The notes: generated by a model not told the origin, from the sequence alone. A stretch of 48,124 bases of DNA from Sideroxydans sp. (GCA_024636935.1 JAGXGC010000014.1:1-48124), one strand, 5' to 3'. Counted from the stretch's first letter, positions 1-13,021 are shown. Numbers and translations are program-made.

Positions 1-2
1 AC

Positions 3-95
3 ATCCACTATTACAATCACGACCGCATCAAGCAAAAACTAAAAGGACTGAGTCCCGTAAACTACAGAACTCAGTCCTTTCCTTTAACCGCCTGA
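3..95 (+). CDS. IS3-family transposase OrfB, C-terminal fragment (5' part outside window)
   Basis: The frame starting at base 3 reads IHYYNHDRIKQKLKGLSPV and continues to a TGA at 93-95. The YYNHDRIK...LKGLSPV...YR stretch is the characteristic C-terminal end of the rve/integrase-core transposase (OrfB) of IS3-family elements, which catalyses transposition through a DDE active site located upstream, outside this window. Only about 30 residues are visible. Whether the full enzyme is intact cannot be seen. Confidence 0.8.
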   Translation: MHYYNHDRIKQKLKGLSPVNYRTQSFPLTA

Positions 96-101
96 CTTAA
101 C

Positions 102-126
102 TGTCCAACTTTATGGGGTCAGTTCA
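102..126. repeat. IS3-family terminal inverted repeat (right)
   Basis: The 25 bases end the IS element seven bases after the transposase stop. They contain the TGGGGTCAGTTCA type terminus that pairs with TGAACTGACCCC at the other end in related elements. The partner end is outside the window. Confidence 0.65.
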
Positions 127-142
127 GATGCGGGGCTTTTTG
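127..142. terminator. Half of a bidirectional terminator, split by the IS
   Basis: GATGCGGGGCTTTTTG directly abuts the IS end. It looks like one arm plus T-tract of a typical GC-rich stem-loop terminator, but no complementary GCCCCGCATC arm is present before it; the IS occupies that place. I infer the IS inserted in or beside the loop of the terminator that ends purB, which reads leftward. The other arm should lie just left of the IS, outside the window. Confidence 0.45.
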
Positions 143-163
143 TTTGTGCTGCGGGAAACCGGC

Positions 164-2664
<2,501 letters not shown>

Positions 2665-2672
<8 letters not shown>

Positions 2673-3111
2673 AGTGTGTGATGAGGTCGAGTGGGTAACG
2701 TTTGCCGGCGAGGTAGTCTTCCACGCAGCGCAATATCAGCGGACTGCGATGAAGATCTTGTGTGGCGCGAATCTCGTCCAGCGTCATCCACACAGCTCGC
2801 AGAATGCCCTCATCCAATTTGCGTTCCGGGTGATGTGCGAGGACCTTGCCGCCAAAGGTAAAGCGCAGATAGGTGACGTCGGAGGTGGTCGAATGCCAGC
2901 GATACACGCCGATCAGATATTCAGGTTCGAATTCGTAGGCGGATTCCTCCAGCACTTCGCGAGCCGCGCCTGCGGCCAAGGCTTCGTTTGGCTCCCAGTG
3001 GCCGGCAGGCTGATTGAAACGCAAACCCTGCGCCGTCTCTTCTTCGACCAGCAGAAACTTGCCATCCTGTTCAAGGACAGCGGCGACAGTGGCGTTGGGT
3101 TTCCAGATCAT
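2665..3111 (-). CDS. nudJ: Nudix phosphatase NudJ
   Basis: This is a 148-residue Nudix hydrolase that begins [20 protein letters not shown], closely resembling E. coli NudJ (YmfB), which dephosphorylates HMP-PP and nucleoside di/triphosphates. The Nudix box runs [20 protein letters not shown] near residues 37-56; the REVLEE core with the metal-binding glutamates is intact. The usual glycine two positions after the EE pair is an alanine (EESA). The gene heads a minus-strand operon with mnmA and purB, the same neighbours as in E. coli, which supports the NudJ name over other Nudix families. A terminator at 3130-3153 separates it from the upstream tRNA-Leu gene. Confidence 0.88.
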
Positions 3112-3129
3112 GGCGAGATTCTAACGAAT

Positions 3130-3153
3130 AAAGGCAGGAATCATCCTGCCTTT
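3130..3153 (-). terminator. Rho-independent terminator after tRNA-Leu
   Basis: The perfect 10-base arms AAAGGCAGGA and TCCTGCCTTT are separated by a 4-base loop; on the minus strand the second arm ends in TTTATTCG. It stands between the tRNA-Leu gene and nudJ and most likely ends the tRNA transcript. The U-tract is short. Confidence 0.65.
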
Positions 3154-3157
3154 AGCA

Positions 3158-3291
3158 GACTGTTGAAAAACTACTGCGGTGGTCATCTGCGGCGTTGCGC
3201 GGTGCTCGGAATCCTCATGTACTTTATGTACATTCCGGTTCCTGCGCGCCGTGCATCTGTCCATCCTCGCTACGTTTTTTTTAACAGCCCG
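3158..3291. repeat. MITE-like intergenic repeat with inverted ends
   Basis: The stretch opens with GACTGTTGAAAAACTA and closes with a diverged inverted copy (revcomp of CGTTTTTTTTAACAGCCC). The centre is an imperfect palindrome around ATGTAC-TTTAT-GTACAT. I recall similar elements with CTGTTGAAAAA ends and a GCGTTGCGCGGTGCTCGGAATCC-like body in betaproteobacterial intergenic regions. There is no coding potential. No second copy is present in this window, so calling it a repeat family rests on memory. Confidence 0.55.
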
Positions 3292-3297
3292 TATATT

Positions 3298-3384
3298 TGG
3301 TGCCGGGGGGGGGAATCGAACCCCCACGCCCTCTCGGGCACCGGATTTTGAGTCCGGCACGTCTACCAGTTCCATCACCCCGGC
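3298..3384 (-). tRNA. tRNA-Leu (CAA anticodon), CCA encoded
   Basis: On the minus strand the 7-base acceptor arms GCCGGGG and CCCCGGC pair perfectly, followed by discriminator A and an encoded CCA. The anticodon stem CCGGA/TCCGG closes loop CTCAAAA, giving anticodon CAA (plus-strand 3348-3350). A long variable arm (TGCCCGAGAGGGCGT) marks a class II tRNA, and the T arm is GGGGG-TTCGATT-CCCCC. The tRNA reads UUG leucine codons. It is 87 nt with CCA and has its own promoter upstream (3429-3457). Confidence 0.97.
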
Positions 3385-3428
3385 AAGGGTTTGCTTGCGC
3401 GTGGCCAATACCACGCGGAAGGGCGCGA

Positions 3429-3457
3429 ATTATCCATGAAACGTGCCGTGTCATCAA
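3429..3457 (-). promoter_or_regulatory. Sigma70-type promoter of tRNA-Leu
   Basis: On the minus strand TTGATG (3452-3457) and GATAAT (3429-3434) are separated by exactly 17 bases. The sequence just downstream is the GC-rich CGCGCCC, the type of discriminator found at stringently controlled stable-RNA promoters. The start of transcription would lie about 40 bases before the mature tRNA. Confidence 0.65.
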
Positions 3458-3497
3458 CTACAATGCGCAGCCTGATTTTTCTACCCCTGTTTCAGGT

Positions 3498-5635
<2,138 letters not shown>

Positions 5636-5649
5636 ACCGTCATGTCTTC

Positions 5650-5660
5650 CGTGCTAGAAT
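5650..5660 (+). promoter_or_regulatory. Candidate extended -10 element before yajC-secD-secF
   Basis: The stretch contains TGCTAGAAT followed by GCGCGCC, an extended -10 box 47 bases before the yajC ATG. No convincing -35 hexamer lies at the right distance. It may give the sec genes a promoter independent of queA-tgt. Confidence 0.35.
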
Positions 5661-5706
5661 GCGCGCCTTCTTTTTAGTCACCCAACCAACATCTGGAGAG
5701 TATCAA

Positions 5707-6048
5707 ATGACTTCGATCAGCGAATTTTTCATCAGCAACGCTTACGCAGAAGGCGCAGCAGCCCCGCAGGGCGGCGGTTTCATGGAATTCCTTCCGTTGG
5801 TCGCCTTGCTGGCGGTGTTCTACTTCCTCATCCTGCGTCCGCAACAGAAACGCGCCAAGGAGCATGCTGCTGTTGTCGCCGCACTGCAAAAAGGCGATGA
5901 AGTCGTGACCATCGGCGGCGTGCTGGGCAAAGTGGTAAAGGTCGGCGAAGAGAACGTTGAAGTTCAGATCGCCGAGAACGTGACGATGCAGGTGCAGAAG
6001 CCTTCCATCCAGACCGTACTGCCAAAAGGCACAATCAAGTTTCTGTAA
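5707..6048 (+). CDS. yajC: Sec translocon accessory subunit YajC
   Basis: YajC is a small single-span inner-membrane protein that associates with SecDF and SecYEG. The 113-residue product starts at ATG 5707 after GGAGAG; it has one hydrophobic span, MEFLPLVALLAVFYFLILRP, near residues 25-43, followed by the conserved PQQKRAKEH basic stretch and a cytoplasmic domain with KGDEVVTIGGVLGKV. An in-frame start 48 bases upstream exists but lacks a ribosome site. It precedes secD by 23 bases. Confidence 0.95.
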   Translation: MTSISEFFISNAYAEGAAAPQGGGFMEFLPLVALLAVFYFLILRPQQKRAKEHAAVVAALQKGDEVVTIGGVLGKVVKVGEENVEVQIAENVTMQVQKPSIQTVLPKGTIKFL

Positions 6049-6071
6049 TCCCATCAAGGCAAGGTATTGCA

Positions 6072-7883
6072 ATGAACCGTTATCCGTTGTGGAAGAACCT
6101 GTTGATCCTGGTCGTGTTGGTGACCGGATTCATTTATACCTTGCCGAATTTCTACGGTGAATCGCCGGCGGTGCAGATCATGCCGCTGCGTAGCCACCTG
6201 AAGGCCGACACACAACTGCTGGCAACCGTGGAGCAGACATTGCGCGACGCTCAGCTGGCCCCGGAAGTCCTCTCGCTTGATGCAGGCAGCATCAAGGCGC
6301 GGTTTTCCGATACGGATAGCCAGCTCAAGGCCAAGGATGTGCTTCATGCGAAACTGGGCGAAGACTATGTGGTGGCGCTGAACCTGTTATCACGCTCTCC
6401 CGTCTGGCTTACCGAAATGAATGCCTTGCCAATGTATCTGGGCTTGGACTTACGCGGTGGCGTGCACTTTTTGATGCAAGTGGATATGAAGGCTGCGCTG
6501 GATAAAGCACTGGAATCTTCTTCCGGCGACATGCGCAGCACACTGCGAGAAGCGCGCATTCCATACTCCGGAGTGACTCTTGATGGCAATGTCATTGTCG
6601 TCAAGTTCCGCGATGCGGATGCTCGCAGCAAGGGTGAAGCTGAACTCAAGTTGCGTTTCGGCGGTTTGCAGTTCGATAACAAGGATGCTGGGCGAGATTA
6701 TCTGCTTCGGGCAACGTTGAAGCAGCAAGAGAAGCTGCGCCTGCAGGATTCTGCGCTGCAGCAGAACTTGGTCACTTTGCGTAATCGTGTGAACGAGCTG
6801 GGCGTGGCCGAACCTGTCATCCAGCAACAAGGTGCGGATCGTGTGGTGGTGCAGTTGCCTGGCGTGCAGGATACCGCGCGTGCCAAGGATATTCTAGGCC
6901 GCACCGCGACGCTGGAAGTGCGTCTGGTGGATGATGATCGCCAAATCGGCGCAAGTGGTGCAGCCCCGTTCGGTACCGATATTTTCAAGGAACGTGACGG
7001 CACTTCGATTGTTGTAAAGAAGAGCGTGATCTTGACCGGTGAGCGCATCAATGACGCCCAGCCCGGATTCGACAGCCGCAACAACGAACCAGCCGTACAT
7101 ATCAATCTGGATGCCGTCGGCGCACGCAAGTTCAAGGAAGCGACACGCGAGAATGTGGGCAAGCGCATGGCCATCATCCTGTTCGAAAAAGGTCGTGGTG
7201 AAGTCGTCACCGCACCGGTGATCCGCGAAGAGATCGGTGGCGGTCGCGTACAGATCAGTGGCCAGATGGATACCACCGAAGCACAGAACATCGCCTTGCT
7301 GTTGCGCGCCGGTGCGTTGGCTGCCCCGATGGAGATCATAGAAGAGCGTACTGTTGGCCCCAGCTTGGGGGCGGACAACATTCAGCGCGGTTTCGATTCG
7401 ACCAAGATCGGTTTCATCATGGTCGCGGTGTTCATGATTGCTTACTACTTGGTTTTCGGCACCATTTCGGTGTTGGCGTTGGGAGCCAACTTGCTGCTAT
7501 TGATAGCGCTGCTATCTATGCTGCAAGCGACGCTGACCCTGCCGGGAATGGCGGGCATCGCATTGACGTTGGGTATGGCGATTGATGCCAACGTGCTGAT
7601 CAACGAACGCATCCGTGAGGAGTTGCGTAACGGGGTGCCGCCGCAGATGGCGATCAGCACCGGTTACGAGAATGCATTCGCGACGATCATCGACTCCAAC
7701 ATCACGACGCTGATCGCGGGCGTGGCACTGTTCATGTTCGGCTCCGGTCCGGTCAAAGGCTTCGCAGTGGTGTTGTGCCTTGGCATCCTGACGTCAATGT
7801 TCAGTGGTGTCATGGTGTCTCGCGCACTGGTCAATCTGATCTACGGACGCCGCGCGCGTTTGAACAAAGTCGCCATCGGTTAA
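6072..7883 (+). CDS. secD: Protein translocase subunit SecD
   Basis: SecD, with SecF, uses the proton motive force to pull secreted proteins across the inner membrane after SecA has pushed them. The 603-residue protein has the first transmembrane span at about residues 9-26, the periplasmic P1 head starting near LGLDLRGGVHFLMQVD (~residue 123), and five more spans in the last 170 residues. The conserved D/R-bearing motif DANVLINERIREE is near residue 503. It lies 23 bases after yajC and 12 bases before secF, the normal order. Length fits the family. Confidence 0.97.
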   Translation: MNRYPLWKNLLILVVLVTGFIYTLPNFYGESPAVQIMPLRSHLKADTQLLATVEQTLRDAQLAPEVLSLDAGSIKARFSDTDSQLKAKDVLHAKLGEDYVVALNLLSRSPVWLTEMNALPMYLGLDLRGGVHFLMQVDMKAALDKALESSSGDMRSTLREARIPYSGVTLDGNVIVVKFRDADARSKGEAELKLRFGGLQFDNKDAGRDYLLRATLKQQEKLRLQDSALQQNLVTLRNRVNELGVAEPVIQQQGADRVVVQLPGVQDTARAKDILGRTATLEVRLVDDDRQIGASGAAPFGTDIFKERDGTSIVVKKSVILTGERINDAQPGFDSRNNEPAVHINLDAVGARKFKEATRENVGKRMAIILFEKGRGEVVTAPVIREEIGGGRVQISGQMDTTEAQNIALLLRAGALAAPMEIIEERTVGPSLGADNIQRGFDSTKIGFIMVAVFMIAYYLVFGTISVLALGANLLLLIALLSMLQATLTLPGMAGIALTLGMAIDANVLINERIREELRNGVPPQMAISTGYENAFATIIDSNITTLIAGVALFMFGSGPVKGFAVVLCLGILTSMFSGVMVSRALVNLIYGRRARLNKVAIG

Positions 7884-7895
7884 GGGGAAACAGAC

Positions 7896-8825
7896 ATGGA
7901 ATTCTTCCGCATCAAAAAAGATATCCCCTTCATGAGCTACGGCAAGCTCACCACAGTTATTTCGCTGGCGACGTTCCTGCTTGCTGTGTCCTTCCTTGTT
8001 ATCAAGGGACTCAACTTCGGTGTGGACTTTACCGGTGGCACAGTGATTGAAGTCCACTATGCACAACCCAGCGACACCAATAAGGTGCGCGAGGAGTTGG
8101 CGAGCATCGGTTTGCCGGATGCACTGGTGCAGCATTTCGGCACCACGCATGATGTGTTGATCCAAGTGCCGCTTAAACACAACAAGATGGGAGCGAATCT
8201 TTCCGAGCAAGTGTTGACAGCTTTGCGTGCGAGCGGTGAAGTTGAACTGCGCCGCGTTGAATTCGTCGGTCCACAGGTTGGAAAAGATCTGGTTGAGGAT
8301 GGCGCGATGGCTTTGTTGTTGGTCTCGCTGGGGATCGTCGGTTACTTGTGGATCCGTTTCGAATGGAAGTTCGGATTGGCTGCCATCATCGCCAACCTGC
8401 ATGACGTGGTCATCATCCTTGGCTGCTTTGCTTTCTTTCAGTGGGAGTTTTCACTCTCCGTGTTGGCAGCGGTACTGGCGGTGTTGGGCTACTCGGTGAA
8501 CGAGTCGGTGGTGGTGTTCGATCGTATCCGCGAAAACTTTCGCAAGATGCGCAAGACCGGCGTGGCAGAAATCATCGACAATGCCATCACGCGCACCATG
8601 TCGCGCACCATCATCACGCATGGCTCGACGCAGTTGATGGTATTAGCCATGTTGCTGCTGGGCGGCGAGACGCTGCACTTCTTTGCGCTCGCTCTGACCA
8701 TCGGCATCATGTTCAGCATCTATTCTTCGGTGTTGGTCGCCAGTCCTTTGCTGATGATGTTTGGTGTTTCTCGCGAAGATTTCATCAAGCCTGAGAAGAC
8801 AGAAGCCGAAGAAGTGCTGCCGTAA
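7896..8825 (+). CDS. secF: Protein translocase subunit SecF
   Basis: The partner of SecD, 309 residues with six predicted membrane spans. After the first span comes NFGVDFTGGTVIEVHY (~residue 36), the SecF counterpart of the SecD LDLRGG motif; the conserved charged motif NESVVVFDRIREN is near residue 203. The ATG at 7896 follows AAGGGG. The gene ends 3 bases before the next open frame, a DedA protein. Confidence 0.97.
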   Translation: MEFFRIKKDIPFMSYGKLTTVISLATFLLAVSFLVIKGLNFGVDFTGGTVIEVHYAQPSDTNKVREELASIGLPDALVQHFGTTHDVLIQVPLKHNKMGANLSEQVLTALRASGEVELRRVEFVGPQVGKDLVEDGAMALLLVSLGIVGYLWIRFEWKFGLAAIIANLHDVVIILGCFAFFQWEFSLSVLAAVLAVLGYSVNESVVVFDRIRENFRKMRKTGVAEIIDNAITRTMSRTIITHGSTQLMVLAMLLLGGETLHFFALALTIGIMFSIYSSVLVASPLLMMFGVSREDFIKPEKTEAEEVLP

Positions 8826-8828
8826 ATT

Positions 8829-9479
8829 ATGGAACTCCTGACCTCGTTCATCGATATCGTCCTGCACCTAGATACTCACCTGTTGGCGCTGGTGCAGGAT
8901 TATGGTGTCTGGGTCTATGCCATCTTATTTCTAATCATCTTTGCCGAGACTGGTCTGGTCATCGCTCCTTTCCTGCCCGGAGATTCGCTACTGTTCGTCA
9001 TAGGTGCGTTGTGCGGTATGGGTTCGCTGCAACTGGACGTGGCGATGCCACTGCTGATTCTTGCGGCTTTTATGGGTGATAACACCAACTACTGGATCGG
9101 GCGTTTGTTGGGGTTGCGCCTATTGAATAAAGCCAGTCCGCGCTTCATCAAGCCAGAACATTTGGAAAAGACCCACGCCTTTTACGAAAAGCATGGCGGC
9201 AAGACGGTGATCTTCGCGCGTTTCTTGCCCATTCTCCGCACTTTTGCGCCTTTTGTGGCCGGTGTTGGCACCATGAATTACCGTCAATATGTGATGTTCA
9301 GCATCATCGGCGGTGTGTGCTGGATCGGCAGTCTGACACTGGCGGGTTACTTCTTCGGCAACATCCCGATCATCAAGAACAATCTCACCTTGATGATTCT
9401 GGTCATCGTGTTTATCTCATTCGTTCCAGCGATGTTCGAATTCGTCCGTCACCGCAGGCAGCGCGCGCAGGCCGACTAA
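8829..9479 (+). CDS. DedA-family membrane protein
   Basis: A 216-residue integral membrane protein of the DedA/VTT (SNARE-associated) superfamily. Members of this superfamily include undecaprenyl-phosphate and phospholipid flippases or scramblases. Visible hallmarks are FAETGLVIAPFLPGDSLLF near residue 36, the glycine-rich GDNTNYWIGRLLG near 78 and the conserved FARFLPILRTFAPFVAG near 132; four or more hydrophobic spans can be seen. It starts 3 bases after secF without a clear ribosome site, so coupling to secF is likely. Its last 63 bases overlap the 3' end of gluQ on the other strand. The exact substrate cannot be told from sequence. Confidence 0.9.
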   Translation: MELLTSFIDIVLHLDTHLLALVQDYGVWVYAILFLIIFAETGLVIAPFLPGDSLLFVIGALCGMGSLQLDVAMPLLILAAFMGDNTNYWIGRLLGLRLLNKASPRFIKPEHLEKTHAFYEKHGGKTVIFARFLPILRTFAPFVAGVGTMNYRQYVMFSIIGGVCWIGSLTLAGYFFGNIPIIKNNLTLMILVIVFISFVPAMFEFVRHRRQRAQAD

Positions 9480-10352
9480 GTGCTTGGGCCGCCAGTTCTG
9501 GCGAGCCCATCCCCATACCGTTTCAAGATTCTCACCTATCAGTTCCTGTGGCGGTTGTTGCTGCAGGAAACTTAGGGCATGCCATAGCTCACTAACAGGC
9601 TGCGCGATATTCACGACTTGAGCGAGTGTCTGCTTGCTCAGTTTTTCGCCTGCCTCATTCACGGCGATGGGGAGATGCATGTAGTGAGGAATGTTTAGGT
9701 CGAGCAGATTCTGCAGATGGATCTGGCGCGGTGTGGAGTTGAGCAAGTCTGCGCCGCGCACGATGTGCGTGATTTCCTGAAATGCATCATCCACAACAAC
9801 GGCTAGCTGATATGCGAATAGCTCATCCGCTCGCTTCACTACAAAGTCGCCGATCTCGCTTTCCAGATGTTGAGTGATGCTGCCTTGCAGTGCATCGTCG
9901 AATGTCAGCGCAGAGTCATCCGTCCGGACGCGCCATGCCCGGCCTTCGCGTCCCGTGGATATGCCCTCACGGCAGGTGCCTGGATAGACAGGGCCTTCTA
10001 TGCCATGGGTGGCTGAATCGGCGATCTCTTTGCGCGTGCAGCAGCACGGATAGACGTAGCCATAGCGTTTCAGCTGTGCCAGCGCTTCATCGTAGGCTGT
10101 CGTGCGCTGGCTTTGGTAGATGACGGGCTCATCGGAATGCAGCCCAAAGGAATCCAGTGTGCGCAGGATGTCATCCGCAGCACCCGGCACGCAGCGAGGC
10201 GAGTCCAAATCCTCCATGCGTACCAGCCAGATGCCGTGATGATGCCTTGCGTCGAGAAAACTGCCGACCGCGGCGACGAGTGAGCCGAAGTGTAGCGGTC
10301 CGGTGGGGGAGGGGGCGAAGCGCCCCCGGTATCGCGTTTTATGCGGGGACAG
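9417..10352 (-). CDS. gluQ: Glutamyl-Q tRNA(Asp) synthetase (start uncertain, non-ATG)
   Basis: GluQ-RS attaches glutamate to queuosine-34 of tRNA-Asp. It is a shortened GluRS catalytic domain without an anticodon-binding part. The first ATG (10217) would give MEDLDSPRCVPG and cut off the Rossmann start; upstream in the same frame lies RYRGRFAPSPTGPLHFGS, the class I HIGH-type region, so the true start must be further up. No ATG, GTG or TTG exists there in frame; a CTG at 10352-10350, inside the end of clpA, is the nearest candidate and gives 311 residues, near the family length. The zinc site CCCTRKEI...YPGTC (~residues 105-127) and the KMSKS-like KLSKQTL (~residue 225) are visible. Its presence fits the queA-tgt genes nearby. 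Confidence 0.9.
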   Translation of the reverse strand: MSPHKTRYRGRFAPSPTGPLHFGSLVAAVGSFLDARHHHGIWLVRMEDLDSPRCVPGAADDILRTLDSFGLHSDEPVIYQSQRTTAYDEALAQLKRYGYVYPCCCTRKEIADSATHGIEGPVYPGTCREGISTGREGRAWRVRTDDSALTFDDALQGSITQHLESEIGDFVVKRADELFAYQLAVVVDDAFQEITHIVRGADLLNSTPRQIHLQNLLDLNIPHYMHLPIAVNEAGEKLSKQTLAQVVNIAQPVSELWHALSFLQQQPPQELIGENLETVWGWARQNWRPKHLVGLRALPAVTDEFEHRWNE

Positions 10353-12600
10353 CTTCTTCTTCCTCGAACTCCAGTTCTACCTTGCCGTCCTTTACGTCGA
10401 CCGTGACCTTGCCGCCGTTCGCCAAGCGTCCGAACAACAGTTCGTCAGCCAGAGCGGAGCGGATGGTGTCCTGAATCAGACGCGCCATCGGGCGCGCGCC
10501 CATCAGTGGGTCGAAGCCGTTGTCGGCTAGGTAGTCTTTGAGTGCATCGGTGAAGATTGCATCCACTTTCTTCTCGTGCAACTGTTCGTCGAGTTGCATG
10601 AGGAACTTGTCCACCACGCGCAGGATGATGCTCTTATCCAGTGCGGCGAAGGAGACGATGGCATCTAGGCGGTTGCGGAACTCGGGAGTGAACAAGCGCT
10701 TGATGTCGCCCATCTCGTCACCGGCGGATGCACTCTTGGTGAAGCCGATCTGCACCTTGTTCAATGCTTCCGCGCCCGCGTTGGTAGTCATGATGATGAC
10801 CACGTTGCGGAAGTCGGACTTGCGCCCGTTGTTGTCGGTCAGCGTGCCGTGATCCATCACCTGCAACAGAATGTTGAAGATATCCGGGTGTGCTTTCTCG
10901 ATCTCGTCCAGCAGCAATACGCTGTGCGGTTGCTTGCTGATGGCTTCAGTGAGCAAGCCGCCCTGTTCGAAACCCACGTAACCCGGTGGTGCGCCGATCA
11001 GACGCGACACGGCATGACGCTCCATGTATTCAGACATGTCGAAGCGATGGATAGGCATGCCCATGCTGTATGCGAGTTGACGCGCTACTTCGGTTTTGCC
11101 GACGCCGGTAGGGCCGGAGAACAGGAAGCTGCCGATGGGTTTCTGCGGATTGCCTAGGCCGCTACGCGACATTTTGATGGCGCGTGCCAGTGCATCGATG
11201 GCTTTATCTTGACCGAACACAGTTGCTTTCAGGTCGCGATCCAGATTTTTAAGCGCGTTGCGGTCATCGTGCGATACGGTGCGGGTCGGGATACGTGCAA
11301 TCTTGGCGATGATCTCTTCGATCTCGTGTTTGCCGACGGTCTTTTTCTGTTTGGATTTTGGCAGGATGCGCTGTGCGGCACCGGCTTCGTCCAGCACGTC
11401 GATGGCCTTGTCCGGCAGATGGCGGTCGTTGATGAAGCGCGAAGATAGCTCGGCAGCGCTGGTGATGGCAGCGGCGCTGTACTTGATGCTGTGATGCTCT
11501 TCAAAGCGTGTCTTCAGTCCTTTCAGGATCTCGATGGTCTGCTCGACAGAAGGCTCTGGGACATCGACCTTCTGGAAGCGACGAGACAGCGCTGAGTCTT
11601 TATCGAAGATGCCGCGATATTCCTGATAGGTGGTCGCGCCGATGCATTTCAAAGCGCCGCTGGAGAGCGCAGGCTTGAGTAGATTGGATGCATCCATAGT
11701 GCCGCCTGAGGCCGCGCCCGCACCGATCAGAGTGTGGATCTCATCGATGAAAAGTACTGCGTTCGGCGCTTCTTTCAATTCTTTCAGCACGGCTTTCAGA
11801 CGCTGCTCGAAATCGCCGCGATATTTGGTGCCTGCTAGCAATGAGCCCATGTCCAATGAATAGACTTGTGCGTCCTTGAGGATGTCCGGCACTTCGCCTT
11901 CCACGATGCGACGTGCCAAACCTTCTGCTATCGCGGTCTTGCCGACACCGGCTTCACCGACCAGTAGCGGATTGTTCTTGCGGCGGCGGCACAAGGTCTG
12001 AATCACACGCTCCAACTCCAGTGCGCGACCGATCAATGGGTCGATCTTGCCATCCAATGCATAGGCGTTGAGGTCTTGTGTGTAGTTCGCCAGCGCGCTG
12101 TCACCTTGTTGCGGAGACTCATTTTCAGGATCGCCTTCAGCTCTGTGTGTTGATGGCTGTGCCTCGGCAGTCTTGTTGATGCCGTGAGCGATGTAGTTCA
12201 CCACGTCCAAGCGGGTGATGGCGCGCTGGTTGAGGAAATATACAGCGTGCGATTCTTTCTCTCCGAATAGTGCGACAAGGATGTTGGCGCCGGTCACTTC
12301 TTTTTTGTTGGTGGACTGCACGTGCAGAATCGCGCGTTGGATCACACGCTGGAATCCGACTGTGGGTTGCGTATCCACTTCGCCCGTACCCGAGACGACA
12401 GGGGTATGGGACTCGATATGTTGTGTAAGGACGCTGCGTAATTCTTCGATGTCCGCACCGCAGGCGCGCAACACATGTGCAGCAGAAGGGTTGTCCAGCA
12501 TCGCTAGCAGCAGATGCTCAACCGTGATGAATTCGTGACGCTTCTGACGGGCCTCAACAAAGGCGAGGTGCAGACTAACTTCCAACTCTTGGGCGATCAT
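10339..12600 (-). CDS. clpA: ATP-dependent Clp protease ATP-binding subunit ClpA
   Basis: ClpA is the hexameric AAA+ unfoldase that feeds ClpP and, with ClpS, degrades N-degron substrates. The 753-residue protein has the N-terminal double Clp repeat (about 1-145), D1 with [15 protein letters not shown] and [15 protein letters not shown], and D2 with [15 protein letters not shown] and [13 protein letters not shown]. The ClpP-docking loop reads IGF (in [13 protein letters not shown], near residue 615), where E. coli ClpA has IGL. The C-terminus is acidic ([10 protein letters not shown]). The ATG directly abuts the clpS stop, with the ribosome site GAGGAAAA lying in the end of clpS. gluQ begins within its last codons. 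Confidence 0.97.
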   Translation of the reverse strand: MIAQELEVSLHLAFVEARQKRHEFITVEHLLLAMLDNPSAAHVLRACGADIEELRSVLTQHIESHTPVVSGTGEVDTQPTVGFQRVIQRAILHVQSTNKKEVTGANILVALFGEKESHAVYFLNQRAITRLDVVNYIAHGINKTAEAQPSTHRAEGDPENESPQQGDSALANYTQDLNAYALDGKIDPLIGRALELERVIQTLCRRRKNNPLLVGEAGVGKTAIAEGLARRIVEGEVPDILKDAQVYSLDMGSLLAGTKYRGDFEQRLKAVLKELKEAPNAVLFIDEIHTLIGAGAASGGTMDASNLLKPALSSGALKCIGATTYQEYRGIFDKDSALSRRFQKVDVPEPSVEQTIEILKGLKTRFEEHHSIKYSAAAITSAAELSSRFINDRHLPDKAIDVLDEAGAAQRILPKSKQKKTVGKHEIEEIIAKIARIPTRTVSHDDRNALKNLDRDLKATVFGQDKAIDALARAIKMSRSGLGNPQKPIGSFLFSGPTGVGKTEVARQLAYSMGMPIHRFDMSEYMERHAVSRLIGAPPGYVGFEQGGLLTEAISKQPHSVLLLDEIEKAHPDIFNILLQVMDHGTLTDNNGRKSDFRNVVIIMTTNAGAEALNKVQIGFTKSASAGDEMGDIKRLFTPEFRNRLDAIVSFAALDKSIILRVVDKFLMQLDEQLHEKKVDAIFTDALKDYLADNGFDPLMGARPMARLIQDTIRSALADELLFGRLANGGKVTVDVKDGKVELEFEEEEAVPA

Positions 12601-12903
12601 TTAATTTTCCTCCATACGGCATTTCAGGGGATGCCCACGCTGTATTGCATATCCTGCTACTTGTTGAACCTTGGTTTCAGCGACGTCCCTCGAATACAGG
12701 CCGCATACCGCAGAACCCTCATTGTGCACTTTGAGCATGATTTGTGTTGCCTGTTCCATGCTCATCGAAAAAAATGTTTGCAGTACTTCAATGACGAACT
12801 CCATGGTGGTGAAGTCATCGTTCAGCAAAATCACCTTGTACATCTTCGGTGGTTTGGTTTTGCTGCGTTCCAGTAATTGGACGTTCTCTTGCTTGGTTGC
12901 CAT
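12601..12903 (-). CDS. clpS: ATP-dependent Clp protease adaptor ClpS
   Basis: ClpS binds substrates with N-terminal Leu, Phe, Tyr or Trp and hands them to ClpA. The start [15 protein letters not shown] gives 100 residues with the normal flexible N-terminal extension; an in-frame ATG four codons upstream is possible. The binding pocket elements are visible: [16 protein letters not shown] near residues 30-45 and the conserved His in [13 protein letters not shown] near 66. Adjacent to clpA in one operon and divergent from the cold-shock gene at 13134, as in many proteobacteria. Confidence 0.96.
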   Translation of the reverse strand: MATKQENVQLLERSKTKPPKMYKVILLNDDFTTMEFVIEVLQTFFSMSMEQATQIMLKVHNEGSAVCGLYSRDVAETKVQQVAGYAIQRGHPLKCRMEEN

Positions 12904-12992
12904 CGAAATCATTGTCGCATTGCGTTTGTATGCATATTTGACGATTAGCGGGGGTTTTTCAAGTCTGTTGCGCAAATAAATAAATTTAGAGC

Positions 12993-13021
12993 TTGACGTT
13001 ACTCTAAAAGCTGGGTTAAAA
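12993..13021 (+). promoter_or_regulatory. Candidate promoter of the cold-shock gene with long 5' UTR
   Basis: TTGACG (12993-12998) and TTAAAA (13016-13021) are separated by 17 bases. Transcription starting near 13028 would give a leader of about 105 bases before the ATG at 13134, the kind of long untranslated region known to act as a cold-responsive RNA in cspA-type genes. The leader itself contains no strong stem that I can identify by eye. Confidence 0.5.

Larger units (their letters stand above)
1..126 (+). mobile_element. Right end of an IS3-family insertion sequence (truncated by window edge)
   Basis: The first bases encode the C-terminus of an IS3-type DDE transposase, followed shortly by a terminus that reads TGTCCAACTTTATGGGGTCA and ends at GTTCA (102-126). 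That end matches the terminal inverted repeat style of IS3-family elements as I know them. The rest of the element lies outside the window, so its length, subgroup and target duplication cannot be judged. The element is oriented with its transposase pointing toward purB. Confidence 0.8.
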
